From: Sphingobium cupriresistens
Lineage (GTDB): Bacteria; Pseudomonadota; Alphaproteobacteria; Sphingomonadales; Sphingomonadaceae
NCBI RefSeq assembly: GCF_004152865.1
Contig: NZ_SEOO01000002.1
Coordinates: 178,310 to 242,309, forward strand
DNA length: 64,000 bases
Reading direction: 5' to 3'
A program made the position numbers and the translations under genes. Of the stretch, positions 36,534 through 48,202 are shown piece after piece (the first letter of the stretch is position 1; the number at the start of each line of letters is the position of its first letter). The notes beneath the pieces are model-generated. The model ran no database searches, was not told where the DNA came from, and was given only the letters and a program-made list of their open reading frames with translations.

Positions 36534-37109
36534 TTAAAGAACCGCCGCGATCAGCCCCAGCGCCTGCGCCTCATTCGCCTCCATATACCAGTTTTCCGGC
36601 GCCCGCTGGAGCAGTTGCTCCATGGTCACCTGCGATCCCAGGATCAGGTTGGCGAAGCCTTCATTCTGGATCGCGATCGACGATTCGATCTCGTTCAGCG
36701 TCGCCTTCAGGGTCGCGATGCAGGTGGAAAGCGGGCCGGCCAACTGGATATTCTTGGTGATGACCCGCTCGTGGATCATCAGCCGGGTGCCGCGCGTCAG
36801 ATAACGATTTTCGGTCGCAAAGAAGCTCATGAAGGTCGCGCCGGCGGAATAGACCGCGGTGCGCCCCATGAACACCAGCCGCCGGTCGGGATAGAGTTCG
36901 GAATGAAAGCGGATATCCTCGCCCATCAGCCGGGCGATCTCCGGGTCGCCGCCCAGAGTGGACAGCTCCACCACGACCAGCCCCTGTTGCGGAGCGGTGG
37001 AGAGGCAATTCTTGAAATGCAGATACATGCCATGGTCGACCACGCCCGACAGCATGATCGCGGGAAATTCGAAATCCTTGGGGGAAAGCAGGGGGGCTGT
37101 CATTTGCAT
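36534..37109 (-). CDS. Orphan ClpP-like serine protease (S14 / crotonase-like fold)
   Basis: A 191-residue protein with the crotonase-like ClpP fold. TAVYSAGATFMSFFA carries the putative catalytic Ser-Ala-Gly, and RGTRLMIHERVI has the following His in the position of the ClpP His. The opening MTAPLLSPKDFEFPAIMLSG and the STLGGDPEIARLMGEDIRF helix also fit. It is shorter and less conserved than housekeeping ClpP and no Clp ATPase gene is near. The ATG at 37109 has AAGGACG ahead. It could be a self-compartmentalised protease or an inactive relative. Confidence 0.7.
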   Translation of the reverse strand: MQMTAPLLSPKDFEFPAIMLSGVVDHGMYLHFKNCLSTAPQQGLVVVELSTLGGDPEIARLMGEDIRFHSELYPDRRLVFMGRTAVYSAGATFMSFFATENRYLTRGTRLMIHERVITKNIQLAGPLSTCIATLKATLNEIESSIAIQNEGFANLILGSQVTMEQLLQRAPENWYMEANEAQALGLIAAVL

Positions 37110-37250
37110 CTGTTCGTCCTTGAATCGATAAAGTCGCGCTGCACTACGCACGGGACAGCAAAAGGTGCCGCGCTTTTGACTGGCGCGGGGCGCGACAGGC
37201 TGTAAAGAACAGATCATGACCAAAGGGCGGGACGCCGAAGGGCAGGGCAG

Positions 37251-37859
37251 ATGATCGCGAAACTCAAAGGGTTGCTGGACAGCACCGGCATCGACCATGC
37301 CATCATCGACGTGGGCGGGGTGGGCTATCTGGTCGGCGCTTCCTCGCGCACGCTGGCGGCGCTGGGGTCGGTCGGCGAAGCGGTGACGATCCACACCGAA
37401 ATGCTGGTCGCGGCGGACTCGATCCGGCTGGTCGGCTTCGCCCGCGCCGAGGAACGCGACTGGTATCGGCTGCTCACCCATGTGCAAGGGGTGGGATCGC
37501 GCGTGGCGCTGGCGATCCTGTCCGCGCTCGAACCGCTGGAACTGCACCGCGCCGTGGCGATGGGGGACAAGGCGATGATCGCGCGCGCCAACGGCGTCGG
37601 CCCCAAACTCGCCCAGCGCATCGTCAACGAATTGAAGGACAAGATCGGCACCGCGCCCGCCGGCGGCCCGATCGGCATCGGCGGCTTGGCCGCGCTCCCG
37701 ACTGGCGGGTTCGCCGCCGACGCCCTGTCGGCGCTCCAGAATCTGGGCTTCAAACCGCATGAGGCCAGCACTGCCGTCGCCGCCGCCGAAGAGGAACTGG
37801 GCGACAATGCCAGTCTCGACGCGCTGGTCAGATTGGCGTTGCGGAAGGCGGCGAAGTGA
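37251..37859 (+). CDS. ruvA: Holliday junction DNA helicase RuvA
   Basis: A 202-residue RuvA with three parts: OB fold ([26 protein letters not shown]), tandem helix-hairpin-helix ([36 protein letters not shown]) and a C-terminal UBA-like domain ([17 protein letters not shown]). It binds Holliday junctions and recruits RuvB. Its GTGA end overlaps the ruvB start. ruvC is not adjacent here. Confidence 0.96.
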   Translation: MIAKLKGLLDSTGIDHAIIDVGGVGYLVGASSRTLAALGSVGEAVTIHTEMLVAADSIRLVGFARAEERDWYRLLTHVQGVGSRVALAILSALEPLELHRAVAMGDKAMIARANGVGPKLAQRIVNELKDKIGTAPAGGPIGIGGLAALPTGGFAADALSALQNLGFKPHEASTAVAAAEEELGDNASLDALVRLALRKAAK

Positions 37860-38878
37860 CGGACGATGATCGCCTCCTCACCCCCGCGCGTCGTCCCGAA
37901 GATGTCGACGCGGCGCTGCGTCCGAAATCGCTCGACGAATTTATCGGCCAGCAGGCGGCGCGCGAAAATCTGCGCATCTTCATCCAGGCGGCGCGGTCGC
38001 GCGGGGATGCGCTCGACCATGTGCTGTTCTTCGGCCCGCCGGGCCTGGGCAAGACCACGCTGGCGCAGATCGTCGCGAAGGAAATGGGCGTGGGCTTTCG
38101 CGCGACGTCCGGCCCGGTCATCGCCAAGTCGGGCGATCTGGCCGCCTTGCTCACCAATCTGGACGAGGGTGACGTCCTGTTCGTGGATGAAATCCACCGG
38201 CTCAGTCCCGCGGTCGAGGAAGTTCTCTATCCCGCGATGGAGGATCGGGCGCTCGACCTGATGATCGGGGAGGGGCCGTCCGCTCGCTCCGTCCGCATCG
38301 ACCTGCCGCGCTTCACCCTGGTCGGCGCTACCACGCGGCAGGGGCTGCTCACCACGCCGCTGCGCGACCGATTCGGCATCCCGGTGCGGCTGCAATTCTA
38401 CACGGTGGACGAACTGGAACTGGTCGTGCGCCGCGCCGCGCGGCTGCTTGACCTTGCCATCACATCCGACGGCGCGGTCGAGATCGCCCGCCGATCGCGC
38501 GGCACCCCGCGCATCGCCGGTCGCCTGCTGCGCCGGGTGCGCGATTTCGCCAATGTCGCGGGTGTGGCCGCGGTCGATGCGAAGGTCGCCGACGCCTCGC
38601 TCATGCGGCTGGAGGTCGATCATCTCGGCCTCGACCTGATGGACCGGCGTTACCTGATGATGATCGCCGATATCTATCGCGGCGGGCCGGTGGGTGTCGA
38701 AACGCTCGCCGCGGGACTTTCCGAAGCGCGCGACACGATCGAGGAGGTGGTCGAACCCTATCTGATCCAGCTCGGTCTTATCGCCCGGACTGCGCGTGGC
38801 CGCTGCCTCAACGGGCCGGGCTGGAAGCATCTGGGCCTCAATCCGCCGCAGGATGTCCAGAACGGGCTTTTTGACTGA
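37856..38878 (+). CDS. ruvB: Holliday junction branch migration ATPase RuvB
   Basis: A 340-residue AAA+ motor. Walker [14 protein letters not shown], Walker [11 protein letters not shown], sensor 1 region [12 protein letters not shown] and the arginine-finger segment [13 protein letters not shown] are clear, with a C-terminal winged helix ([18 protein letters not shown]). The GTG start overlaps ruvA by 4 bases, giving a coupled pair. Confidence 0.97.
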   Translation: MTDDDRLLTPARRPEDVDAALRPKSLDEFIGQQAARENLRIFIQAARSRGDALDHVLFFGPPGLGKTTLAQIVAKEMGVGFRATSGPVIAKSGDLAALLTNLDEGDVLFVDEIHRLSPAVEEVLYPAMEDRALDLMIGEGPSARSVRIDLPRFTLVGATTRQGLLTTPLRDRFGIPVRLQFYTVDELELVVRRAARLLDLAITSDGAVEIARRSRGTPRIAGRLLRRVRDFANVAGVAAVDAKVADASLMRLEVDHLGLDLMDRRYLMMIADIYRGGPVGVETLAAGLSEARDTIEEVVEPYLIQLGLIARTARGRCLNGPGWKHLGLNPPQDVQNGLFD

Positions 38879-38980
38879 GACACCCGTCAAAGTCCTTGGC
38901 CGTTACGGCAGGGCGACGCTATAGCCTTGCCGAACGCTCAGGCGCGCGTCAGATGCGCCGGAAACCGCAGGAGTCGAGCC

Positions 38981-40759
38981 TTGAGGGCCATTGAGAAATT
39001 TCCCAACCTCGTCACCATGTTCTTCGCCCGCGCGGCGGAAAAGGGGGATGCGCCCTTTCTTTGGCATAAGAGCGGCGGCGCCTGGCATAGCCAGAGTTGG
39101 GCAGAGGTCGCGCGGCAGGTCGCGTCGCTCGCCGCCGCCTTGAAGGCGCAGGGTCTGAAGCCCGGCGATCCGGTGATGCTGGTCAGCGAAAACCGGCCGG
39201 AATTCTGCATCGCCGACCTGGCGATCATGGCGGCGGGGTGCATCGCCGTGCCGACCTACACCACCAACACGACGCGCGATCACCAGCATATCCTCACCGA
39301 TAGCGGCGCCCGCGCGGTGATCGTGTCGACCGCCAAGTTGGCGCAGGCGCTGATGCCCGCGGTCGTCCGGTCGCAGGTCGGCTTCGTCATCGGCATCGAG
39401 CCGCTGCGCGGGGCGCAGGGGACGTCCACCTGCCATTTATGGCGCGAGCTTCTGGCGACGCATCCGGCCGACGTGGACGCCATCGCCGCGGCCCAGTGCG
39501 CGACCCGCAACGACCAAGCCTGCATCATCTACACCAGCGGCACCGGCGGTGCCCCGCGCGGGGTGATGCAGCATCATGGCGCGATCCTGGCCAATGTAGA
39601 GGGCGCGGGCACGATCGTAGCGGAGGATTTCGGCTGGGGCGATGAGGTGTTCCTGTCCTTTCTGCCGCTGTCCCACGCCTATGAACATAGCGGCGGTCAG
39701 TTCCTCCCCATCCTGCTGGGCGGGCAAATCTATTATGCCGAAGGGCTGGAGAAGCTCGCCAGTAATATCGAGGAAGCGCGGCCGACCATCATGGTCGTGG
39801 TCCCGCGTCTGTTCGAAGTGCTGCGTACCCGCATCATCAAGTCGATCGAGAAGCAGGGAAAATTCCCAACCTATCTGCTGGCCCAGGCGTTGCGCATCGC
39901 GGCCAAGGAGCAAGCAGGCAAGGGTTCGGTGCTCGATCTGCCGATGAAACTATTGCTGTCGCGCACTCTGATCCCCAAGATTCGCGCGCGCTTTGGCGGG
40001 CGGATGAAGGCATTGGTGTCGGGCGGGGCGCCGCTTAACCCGGATGTCGGCCTGTTCTTCCACGCCATGGGGCTGACCCTGCTCCAGGGTTATGGCCAGA
40101 CCGAAGCGGGGCCGGTGGTCAGTTGCAATCGCCCGCGAGCGGGCATCGCGATGGACACGGTCGGCCCGCCGCTTGACGGGGTGGAGGTAAAGATCGCCGA
40201 GGATGGCGAGATATTGGTCCGCGGCGAACTGGTCATGCACGGCTATTGGCGCAACCCGGCGGAAACCGAAAAGGCGCTCCAGGATGGCTGGCTCCACACC
40301 GGCGACATCGGCGAATTCGACGCGAAGGGCCGCATTCGCATCACCGACCGCAAGAAGGATCTGATCGTCAACGACAAGGGCGACAATGTCTCGCCGCAAA
40401 AGGTCGAGGGGATGCTGACGCTCCAGAGCGAGATCGGCCAGGCGATGGTCCATGGCGATCGCCGCCCCTATCTGGTCGGCTTGATCGTGCCCGACGCCGA
40501 ATGGACCCGCGAATGGGCGGCGGCGCAGGGCGTGGCGGTGGACGGGGTGGAGACGAACCCGGCCTATATGGCAGCGCTGCGCGCGGCGGTGGACCGGGTG
40601 AACGCCGACCTGTCGGTGCTGGAGCGCGTCCGCCGCTTCATCCTGGCCGATGAGCCGTTCGGAATCGACAATGAGGAAATGACGCCGTCGATGAAGATCA
40701 GGCGGCATGTGATCCGCAAGCGGTACGCCGACCGGCTGGACGCGCTGTATAAGGGGTGA
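38981..40759 (+). CDS. Long-chain fatty acid CoA ligase / AMP-forming synthetase
   Basis: A 592-residue adenylate-forming enzyme. It has the ATP motif IIYTSGTGGAPRGVMQHH, LPLSHAYEHS, the YGQTEAGPVV adenylate motif, the hinge GWLHTGDIGEFD with ITDRKKDLIV, and the C-terminal lysine domain. Relatives load fatty acids onto CoA. The TTG at 38981 is chosen for its AGGAG eight bases upstream; an ATG-style start at 38927 would add 18 unrelated residues. It follows ruvB and precedes higA convergently. The substrate chain length is not predictable. Confidence 0.88.
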   Translation: MRAIEKFPNLVTMFFARAAEKGDAPFLWHKSGGAWHSQSWAEVARQVASLAAALKAQGLKPGDPVMLVSENRPEFCIADLAIMAAGCIAVPTYTTNTTRDHQHILTDSGARAVIVSTAKLAQALMPAVVRSQVGFVIGIEPLRGAQGTSTCHLWRELLATHPADVDAIAAAQCATRNDQACIIYTSGTGGAPRGVMQHHGAILANVEGAGTIVAEDFGWGDEVFLSFLPLSHAYEHSGGQFLPILLGGQIYYAEGLEKLASNIEEARPTIMVVVPRLFEVLRTRIIKSIEKQGKFPTYLLAQALRIAAKEQAGKGSVLDLPMKLLLSRTLIPKIRARFGGRMKALVSGGAPLNPDVGLFFHAMGLTLLQGYGQTEAGPVVSCNRPRAGIAMDTVGPPLDGVEVKIAEDGEILVRGELVMHGYWRNPAETEKALQDGWLHTGDIGEFDAKGRIRITDRKKDLIVNDKGDNVSPQKVEGMLTLQSEIGQAMVHGDRRPYLVGLIVPDAEWTREWAAAQGVAVDGVETNPAYMAALRAAVDRVNADLSVLERVRRFILADEPFGIDNEEMTPSMKIRRHVIRKRYADRLDALYKG

Positions 40760-40763
40760 AGGG

Positions 40764-41081
40764 TCAGGCGGCGCGGGGAACGATGCGATCCAGTTCCCCG
40801 TTCAGCGCACGCTTCGCTTCGAGCAGTTCATAATCGATTTGGAGGCCGAGGAAAAAGCCTTCCGACATGCGGAAATAGCGCGCAAGGCGCAGGTCCAGTT
40901 CGCCGTCCATCGGCCGATCGCCGTCGATCACCGTTTGCACGCGCTCAACGGACAGGCCGATCGCAGCGGCCAAGTCGGCAGCCGTCATGCCCAGCGGCTC
41001 CATGAATTCCAGCCACAGCATTTCGCCGGCATGGGCGTTGTGCAGCCAATCGGGATTAGTGGTAATCGGTGATTTCGACAT
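40764..41081 (-). CDS. higA: HigA-type antitoxin
   Basis: A 105-residue XRE-type HTH antitoxin: LWLEFMEPLGMTAADLAAAI, GLSVERVQTVIDGDRPMD and the C-terminal region after ARYFRMSEGFFLGLQIDYEL are the VapI/HigA pattern. It follows higB with a 26-base overlap, the toxin-first order typical of hig modules. It should bind HigB and its own promoter. It reads toward the acyl-CoA ligase gene, only 4 bases away. Confidence 0.92.
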   Translation of the reverse strand: MSKSPITTNPDWLHNAHAGEMLWLEFMEPLGMTAADLAAAIGLSVERVQTVIDGDRPMDGELDLRLARYFRMSEGFFLGLQIDYELLEAKRALNGELDRIVPRAA

Positions 41082-41337
41082 TGTGCGCGTGTCCGTTCTT
41101 CCAAACGAAGCATATACGCCATTGCATGTTGATGGAAATTGAATGTTGCCCGGCGCGGTCGCTGCTCAACGGGTGGAGCCGATTACTAGGCGGATTGCGC
41201 AGGTCGTCGAGGGTTCGCGCACGGTTGAGCAGCTTCAATTTATAAAGTGCGCGATCCTGAATGTTGGGTGGCAATTTGCGGCTGCGCTGGCCGTGCCAGA
41301 TTTTCTCTGCTTCGGGGTCATCGATGCTGCGAATCAC
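41056..41337 (-). CDS. higB: HigB-type mRNA endonuclease toxin
   Basis: A 93-residue RelE/HigB-family toxin that cleaves mRNA on the ribosome. The sequence reads MIRSIDDPEAEKIWHGQRSR, then NRARTLDDLRNPPSNRLHPL and WRICFVWKNGHAHNVEITDY, the standard HigB fold with the C-terminal His and Tyr. The GTG at 41337 gives the family N-terminus and has AGAAGAGAG ahead. It is the first gene of the pair. Directly behind its promoter lies a feoB scrap, so the module may have landed in a decayed locus. Confidence 0.92.
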   Translation of the reverse strand: MIRSIDDPEAEKIWHGQRSRKLPPNIQDRALYKLKLLNRARTLDDLRNPPSNRLHPLSSDRAGQHSISINMQWRICFVWKNGHAHNVEITDYH

Positions 41338-41372
41338 GGCTTGCTCTCTTCTAAAGACCAAGCCTTCTAATA

Positions 41373-41460
41373 ATCACGCTGCCGCGGTGGTCCAGTAGGT
41401 CGCGCCCGCCGCGACATAGGCAGTGCAAACAGATAGCCCACCATGAACAGCGGTCATGGA
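41373..41460 (-). pseudogene. Decayed 3' end of a second feoB
   Basis: This stretch aligns with the last 28 or so codons of feoB (13386-13472). On the minus strand it reads FMVGYLFAL, loses a base at the next codon, then AYVAAGATYWTTAAA and a stop, against FMVGYLFALAYVAAGITYW in feoB. Nothing of the rest of feoB is seen. It is a short remnant next to higBA, probably left by a duplication and deletion. Confidence 0.8.
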
Positions 41461-41538
41461 AAAGCGGAGCCTTGTATCAAAGACTGCTTTGCGAACGCCA
41501 AGCTGGCGAGGGTCGAATGTCGCTGTCGAAGTCATTTA

Positions 41539-43722
<2,184 letters not shown>

Positions 43723-43762
43723 GGGGCGAATATGGGGTCTTTGGGCCGGGACGCAATCGGGA

Positions 43763-43936
43763 TCAGGGCTTCAGCTCGAACGCGGTCTTGGGCATGGGCG
43801 GAAAGATGACCGGCTTGTCGCCGAAACGGGCGCGCAGGGCGGCTTGGCGGCGTTCGTCATCGATCACTGCGACATCCACCTCGTCAGAATATCGGAAGCT
43901 GACGTCGAACTTCCCGTCCTTGATCTCATATTCCAT
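43763..43936 (-). pseudogene. Truncated hypothetical gene
   Basis: A 57-codon frame starting MEYEIKDGKFDVSFRYSDEV and ending [12 protein letters not shown]. In the same frame the sequence continues upstream as VESDEGGIKRWSI and is then stopped by a TAG at about 43976, so the N-terminal half of an older gene is lost. I do not recognise the family. It lies between uvrB and a LexA-like box. Confidence 0.5.
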
Positions 43937-44000
43937 GATCGACCAGCGCTTGATGCCGCCTTCGTCGGACTCGACCTACCAGGCTTCCCAAGGAAGGAAC

Positions 44001-44015
44001 GAACAAAACAAGAGC
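44001..44015. promoter_or_regulatory. Possible LexA (SOS) box
   Basis: GAACAAAACAAGAGC, two GAAC-like halves with a 7-base spacer, one mismatch from the alphaproteobacterial GAAC-N7-GAAC pattern. The downstream genes on either side (a truncated frame and a lipoprotein) are not known SOS genes, so the site may be the relic of a lost SOS gene promoter. Confidence 0.35.
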
Positions 44016-44094
44016 TTATAATCCTTGCATCCCGTCATTGAACCCCCGCGCGGCGCTGTTATGATCGGGGCGAGGGCAGGGAAAACAGGGAGGA

Positions 44095-44664
44095 ATGATG
44101 ATGCGCCGGACAGTCTTGACGCTTGCGGTTCTGACGATCGGCCTCGCTGCCTGCAGCGAAAAGCCCGGCGACAAAACGGGCGATATCGCCGCCACCGACG
44201 CCATGAGCAAGCAGGAGGTGAAGGCGCAGGTCGACAAGGTGCAACTCAAACCCGGCCAGTGGGAGGGCCGCTTCACCGTCAAGGATCTGGACCTGGGCGA
44301 CATGCCCGGCGCGCCCGCGAACATGAAGGAGCAGATGAAGAGCGCGATGAACCAGACCGCGCTTAAATATTGCGTCACGCCGGAGCAGGCCGCCAATCCG
44401 AGCGGCGAGATGTTCGCCGGCCAGGAGAATAAGAACTGCACCTATGGCGGGTTCGAGGCGAAAGGCGGCGCGGTGCAGGGGCAGGTGTCGTGCAAGTCGG
44501 AGGGCGGCACGATGAACGCCACCATGTCCGGCACCTATGCGCCGGAAAACTATGCGATGGATATGGACATGAAGATGGTCGGCGGCCCGCAGGGCATGAC
44601 CATGGCGATGACCGCCCGGTCGGAGGGCAAGTGGATCGGACCGGCGTGCGTGGCTGACAAATGA
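44095..44664 (+). CDS. DUF3617 family lipoprotein
   Basis: A 189-residue secreted protein with a signal peptide and lipobox LTIGLAAC (lipidated cysteine about residue 20). DUF3617 features are QLKPGQWEGRFTV, YCVTPEQAANPS, the paired cysteines of NCTYGG and QVSCKSEGGTMNATMSGTY, and a closing acidic and Gly-rich part. The start at 44095 has GGGAGGA seven bases upstream. Function is unknown. A second family member follows in tandem. Confidence 0.88.
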   Translation: MMMRRTVLTLAVLTIGLAACSEKPGDKTGDIAATDAMSKQEVKAQVDKVQLKPGQWEGRFTVKDLDLGDMPGAPANMKEQMKSAMNQTALKYCVTPEQAANPSGEMFAGQENKNCTYGGFEAKGGAVQGQVSCKSEGGTMNATMSGTYAPENYAMDMDMKMVGGPQGMTMAMTARSEGKWIGPACVADK

Positions 44665-44829
44665 TCGCGGCGCGCCATGGCTGAGGCCGCGGCCGCCCCG
44701 ATTCCCACGCCTCACTCGCCTCCACGATAATCGGGGACATGCGTCATTTCCGCTTGCGCTTTGGCGATGGCGGGTAGAGCCTTGGCGCCGTTCCGATCAG
44801 AGAACAGCGACAGGACAGGGGACGAGGAT

Positions 44830-45336
44830 ATGCGCATGAAACTGCTGGCGGCGCCGCTGCTTGGATTGACCCTTGGCCTTGGCGCCTGTGGCGGCGATCC
44901 GGCCCCCGCGCCCCAGGCGGAGGAAGCGCCGGTGCTGATGCAGGCGGGCGAATGGACGATTATCCGCAAGACCACCGGCTACAATACGCCCACCGTCACG
45001 CCAGCCGAATATCAGGCGGCGCTCAAGCAGATCGGCGAGGATAAATTATGCGTCGCCGTGAATGCGCAGGGCGTGCCCGATGCGGATGCGCTGGCGGGCA
45101 AGGAGGGCACGGCTTGCACCTACAAGGATAAGATGGTGCGCAAGGGGCGGTTGATCGCCACCCTGTCCTGCACCGCGGGGTCCGGCACGTCGGAAATCGT
45201 GGTGGAGGGCAATTATACCGCCGACACGCTGACGCTGGGCACCACCATGACCAAGATGCAGGGCGGCAACGCGGTGTTGCGCACAACTCATGACATCACC
45301 GGCAAGCGGACGGGGGATTGCCCCAAGCCGGGCTGA
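44830..45336 (+). CDS. DUF3617-like lipoprotein (second copy)
   Basis: A 168-residue protein with lipobox LTLGLGAC and mature part APQAEEAPVLMQAGEWTIIR, then CVAVNAQGVPDADAL and GTACTYKDKMVRKGRLIATL, ending HDITGKRTGDCPKPG. It shares the DUF3617 logic (AGEWTI, four cysteines) with the gene at 44095 but is shorter and diverged. The ATG at 44830 has GACGAGG ahead. The two genes are 165 bases apart and probably arose by an old duplication. Confidence 0.85.
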   Translation: MRMKLLAAPLLGLTLGLGACGGDPAPAPQAEEAPVLMQAGEWTIIRKTTGYNTPTVTPAEYQAALKQIGEDKLCVAVNAQGVPDADALAGKEGTACTYKDKMVRKGRLIATLSCTAGSGTSEIVVEGNYTADTLTLGTTMTKMQGGNAVLRTTHDITGKRTGDCPKPG

Positions 45337-45368
45337 AACCGAGCGCCGGGGTGGTTGAACCCCGACGC

Positions 45369-46586
45369 CTATTCCAGCGCCCGGATGGCCCGATCGTCAC
45401 ACCGCTTCGGCCCGATCGGCACCGCACTGACCGTGGGCACTGGCAGCGACTGGCCGATCCGTAACGGGGCGAAGCGCTTGCGCGCGATCCCCGCGCAGCG
45501 CAGCGCCAGTTCCAGCATCCGGGGCGGCGTGTCCCATTGTTCGTAGGACAGGCGGAACGTCCCCCAGTGGATCGGGATCGCGGTCGACGCGCCCAGCCGC
45601 TGGAAAACGTCCACAGCTTGTAATGGGCCGATATGCGCATCCGACCGCATCTGGCCCTTCCAGAAGCGAAACGCGCCTATTGGGATCAGCGCCAGCCGGA
45701 TCGGGCCATAGCGCCGGGCTTGCATGGGCCATCCCATATCGCCCGCCCCGGTGTCGCCGGCAAAGAAGATATTGCCCGCCCGCGTCTCGATTACGAAACT
45801 CGACCAGAGCGCCCGGTTGCGATCCGCGCCCCAGCGGCTGCCCCAATGATGGTTGCGGGTCACATGCACCTGATAATCGGGGCAATGTTCGTAGCTGCCG
45901 CACTGGATCACCGCTTGGGGGGCGAGGCCGTTCAACGCCGCGCCGCTGACCGACTGCCCCCAGTCCAGCGCCGTCGCCGGAATGCCGTGCGCCTTTAGGA
46001 TGCTGTCATTGCCCAGGCTGGTGACGATCTTGGGCCGGTCCCGCTCCCACAGTCTTTTCAGCGTGGGCAGGTCCATATGGTCGTAATGATTGTGGCTGAG
46101 CAGGATCAGGTCGATTTTCGGCAGATCGTCGAACTTGATGCCGGGCTGCGCCGCCCGCTTCGGGCCGAAGGGGGGCAGGGGGCTGGCATAGTCGGACCAG
46201 ATCGGATCGGTCAGCATGTTGAGCCCCGCCGCCTGCACAAGCACGGTCGCATGGCCGACCCAGGTCGCCACCATGCCCCGCGGCGCGGCGAAGGGGGCGG
46301 GACGGGCGGGCTTGACCGCAATCCCCAGCGGCCATTCCGGTCGGTCGTCATGGCCGATCAGCCAACGCGCGATAAAGCCCTGCCGGCTGGTGCCGGGCGG
46401 TGCGGGTATGTCGATCGCGCCATCGGGATTGAAGAAATGCGCGCCGTCATAATGGCGGCTGACCGGCCCCTGATAATAGATGCGGTCCAGGAACGGCGGA
46501 ACGATCGTGATCGCCAGGCACAGGGCGATCACGGCGAACAGCAGCGCGATCCCTGCGCCCCGGACGATGCTGACAAGGCGACCCAT
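45369..46586 (-). CDS. MBL-fold metallohydrolase (NAPE-PLD-like)
   Basis: A 405-residue protein with an N-terminal membrane anchor (GIALLFAVIALCLAITIVPP) and a metallo-beta-lactamase domain: ATWVGHATVLVQAAGLNMLT, the zinc-binding LLSHNHYDHMDLPTLKRLW, HHWGSRWGADRN, IFFAGDTGAGD and IPIHWGTFRLSYEQWDTP. The group resembles N-acyl phosphatidylethanolamine phospholipase D-like proteins and UlaG relatives. Start 46586 (MGRLVSIV) has AGGAGCAGCC ahead. Substrate unknown. Confidence 0.88.
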   Translation of the reverse strand: MGRLVSIVRGAGIALLFAVIALCLAITIVPPFLDRIYYQGPVSRHYDGAHFFNPDGAIDIPAPPGTSRQGFIARWLIGHDDRPEWPLGIAVKPARPAPFAAPRGMVATWVGHATVLVQAAGLNMLTDPIWSDYASPLPPFGPKRAAQPGIKFDDLPKIDLILLSHNHYDHMDLPTLKRLWERDRPKIVTSLGNDSILKAHGIPATALDWGQSVSGAALNGLAPQAVIQCGSYEHCPDYQVHVTRNHHWGSRWGADRNRALWSSFVIETRAGNIFFAGDTGAGDMGWPMQARRYGPIRLALIPIGAFRFWKGQMRSDAHIGPLQAVDVFQRLGASTAIPIHWGTFRLSYEQWDTPPRMLELALRCAGIARKRFAPLRIGQSLPVPTVSAVPIGPKRCDDRAIRALE

Positions 46587-46743
46587 GGCTGCTCCTGAAG
46601 ATGACGACAGCGACATAGCGCAAGGCGACGATGGAGCAAGGGCGGAGGTTGGTTATAGGGGGTTGGACGCCATCACAGACATCGCCATGCTCAAGAGGGC
46701 CGCCTTTGTTTGTGCGCCGTTGCTCGACTGACCTGTCGTCGCT

Positions 46744-48147
46744 TCAGCTCTGATCCTGATAGGCCATTTGCAATATGCCCCAGTGGCGACCCTTCACATG
46801 GATGGATGCGATCACCTGTTTCAGCAGGATGACGTCGCCTTGCGCGGTCAGGCGGCGATAGGCCTTGATGCAGAAGGGTTTGGTGATCTTCGCCTGCTCG
46901 CGCGTGTCGGGAAAGTCGAAGATCACGCCCTGGCGCGCATGTTCCAGATTCCAGCTGTCGTCGCCGGGGCGCTGCCGCTGCGCGCGTTCCGGCATGGCGA
47001 CCGCGCCATAGGCGTTGCGGTCGGTGAAGGTCATGCCGAACAGGCCAGGGAAGGTGCGGGCCTTTTCCTGCGCGGTGCGCGCGGCGGGCAGCATCGCCTC
47101 CTGCACCGGGTGGGTGAAGAGCGGCGGATTGGTGCCGGCGATGGGCGCATAATAGTCGCTGAAGATCGCCGCCTCGCTGACCGCGCCCGCGTCGATCGCG
47201 CGCTCGATCGCGCGACCGACCTGCTGCGCGCTCTCCAGGCTGAAACGGATATAGGGCGAATCGGGAATATCGACGCCGCTTTCGGCCAGATATTGCAGCA
47301 ATTCGTTGGTGTCGTCGCTGGCGGTGGAGACGCGGCCCGACAGGCGCTGCAGCCCGTCGGCATTGTCGGTAGACGTGCTGGCGAGCGCGGCCAGCCCGCC
47401 GCGAATCTCACCGGCTGATCCCACCATCGACGCGATTCGTTCGGCCACCGCCTCGCTATTGTTCGACAGCCCCTGCATCAGCGTGCCCAGCCGATCGACC
47501 AGCGCCTCGATATTCTTGGTGTCGTTGAGCGCGGTGCGCGCGGTCTGCGCGCCATGTGTGATGCTGGCCAACATGCCGCCTGCTTCACCGGTCAGCGCCG
47601 CGATCGACTGCTCGATCGTATGGGTCGCTGCCGCCGTTTCCTGCGCCAGTTTCTTCACTTCTGACGCGACCACGGCGAAGCCGCGCCCCGCGTCGCCGGC
47701 GCGCGCCGCCTCGATCGTGGCGTTGAGCGCGAGAAGATTGGTCTGGCTGGCGATGCCGCTGATGACGCTGGTGACATGCGCTACGGTCTTGAGCGCCTCG
47801 CCAAAGCCGTCCAGCCGCGCATGGATGAGGCTCACCTGGTCGATCAGGCCAACGAAATTATGATTGGCTGTTGAAAGCTGCCGCCCCGAATCGTCGATGA
47901 TGCCGCGGGCGGCCACTGCCTGCACGCGGGCTTCCTGCCCGGCCATCGCGACGCTGTCGCCGTCGCGCGACAATTGCGCGGCCGCGCCGCTGATCGCCTC
48001 GATCGTGCGCGCCTGGTGCGTCACCCGATCGGCCAGTTCGCTGATGTCCGCCTGCAAATCAAGCGTGCGGATGCCCAAATCGCCAGACAATTTGGCGACC
48101 TTCATCACCGCTCTGGCGACGTTCTCGGAGTGCGCTTCTTTTCCCAC
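46744..48147 (-). CDS. Soluble methyl-accepting chemotaxis protein with C-terminal sensor domain
   Basis: A 467-residue chemoreceptor without membrane helices. Residues about 60-290 form the signalling coiled coil, with the hairpin tip [20 protein letters not shown] and the flanking [20 protein letters not shown]. The C-terminal part (residues about 300-467, [51 protein letters not shown]) looks like a ligand-binding domain placed after the signalling core. The start is a GTG at 48147. No che genes are in the window, so it must serve a distant cluster. Ligand unknown. Confidence 0.85.
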   Translation of the reverse strand: MGKEAHSENVARAVMKVAKLSGDLGIRTLDLQADISELADRVTHQARTIEAISGAAAQLSRDGDSVAMAGQEARVQAVAARGIIDDSGRQLSTANHNFVGLIDQVSLIHARLDGFGEALKTVAHVTSVISGIASQTNLLALNATIEAARAGDAGRGFAVVASEVKKLAQETAAATHTIEQSIAALTGEAGGMLASITHGAQTARTALNDTKNIEALVDRLGTLMQGLSNNSEAVAERIASMVGSAGEIRGGLAALASTSTDNADGLQRLSGRVSTASDDTNELLQYLAESGVDIPDSPYIRFSLESAQQVGRAIERAIDAGAVSEAAIFSDYYAPIAGTNPPLFTHPVQEAMLPAARTAQEKARTFPGLFGMTFTDRNAYGAVAMPERAQRQRPGDDSWNLEHARQGVIFDFPDTREQAKITKPFCIKAYRRLTAQGDVILLKQVIASIHVKGRHWGILQMAYQDQS

Positions 48148-48202
48148 ATAAACAGGGCTAACAGCCCATGGTAAAGGAAAGCTTAGCGATGCGGCGCTCC
48201 GT

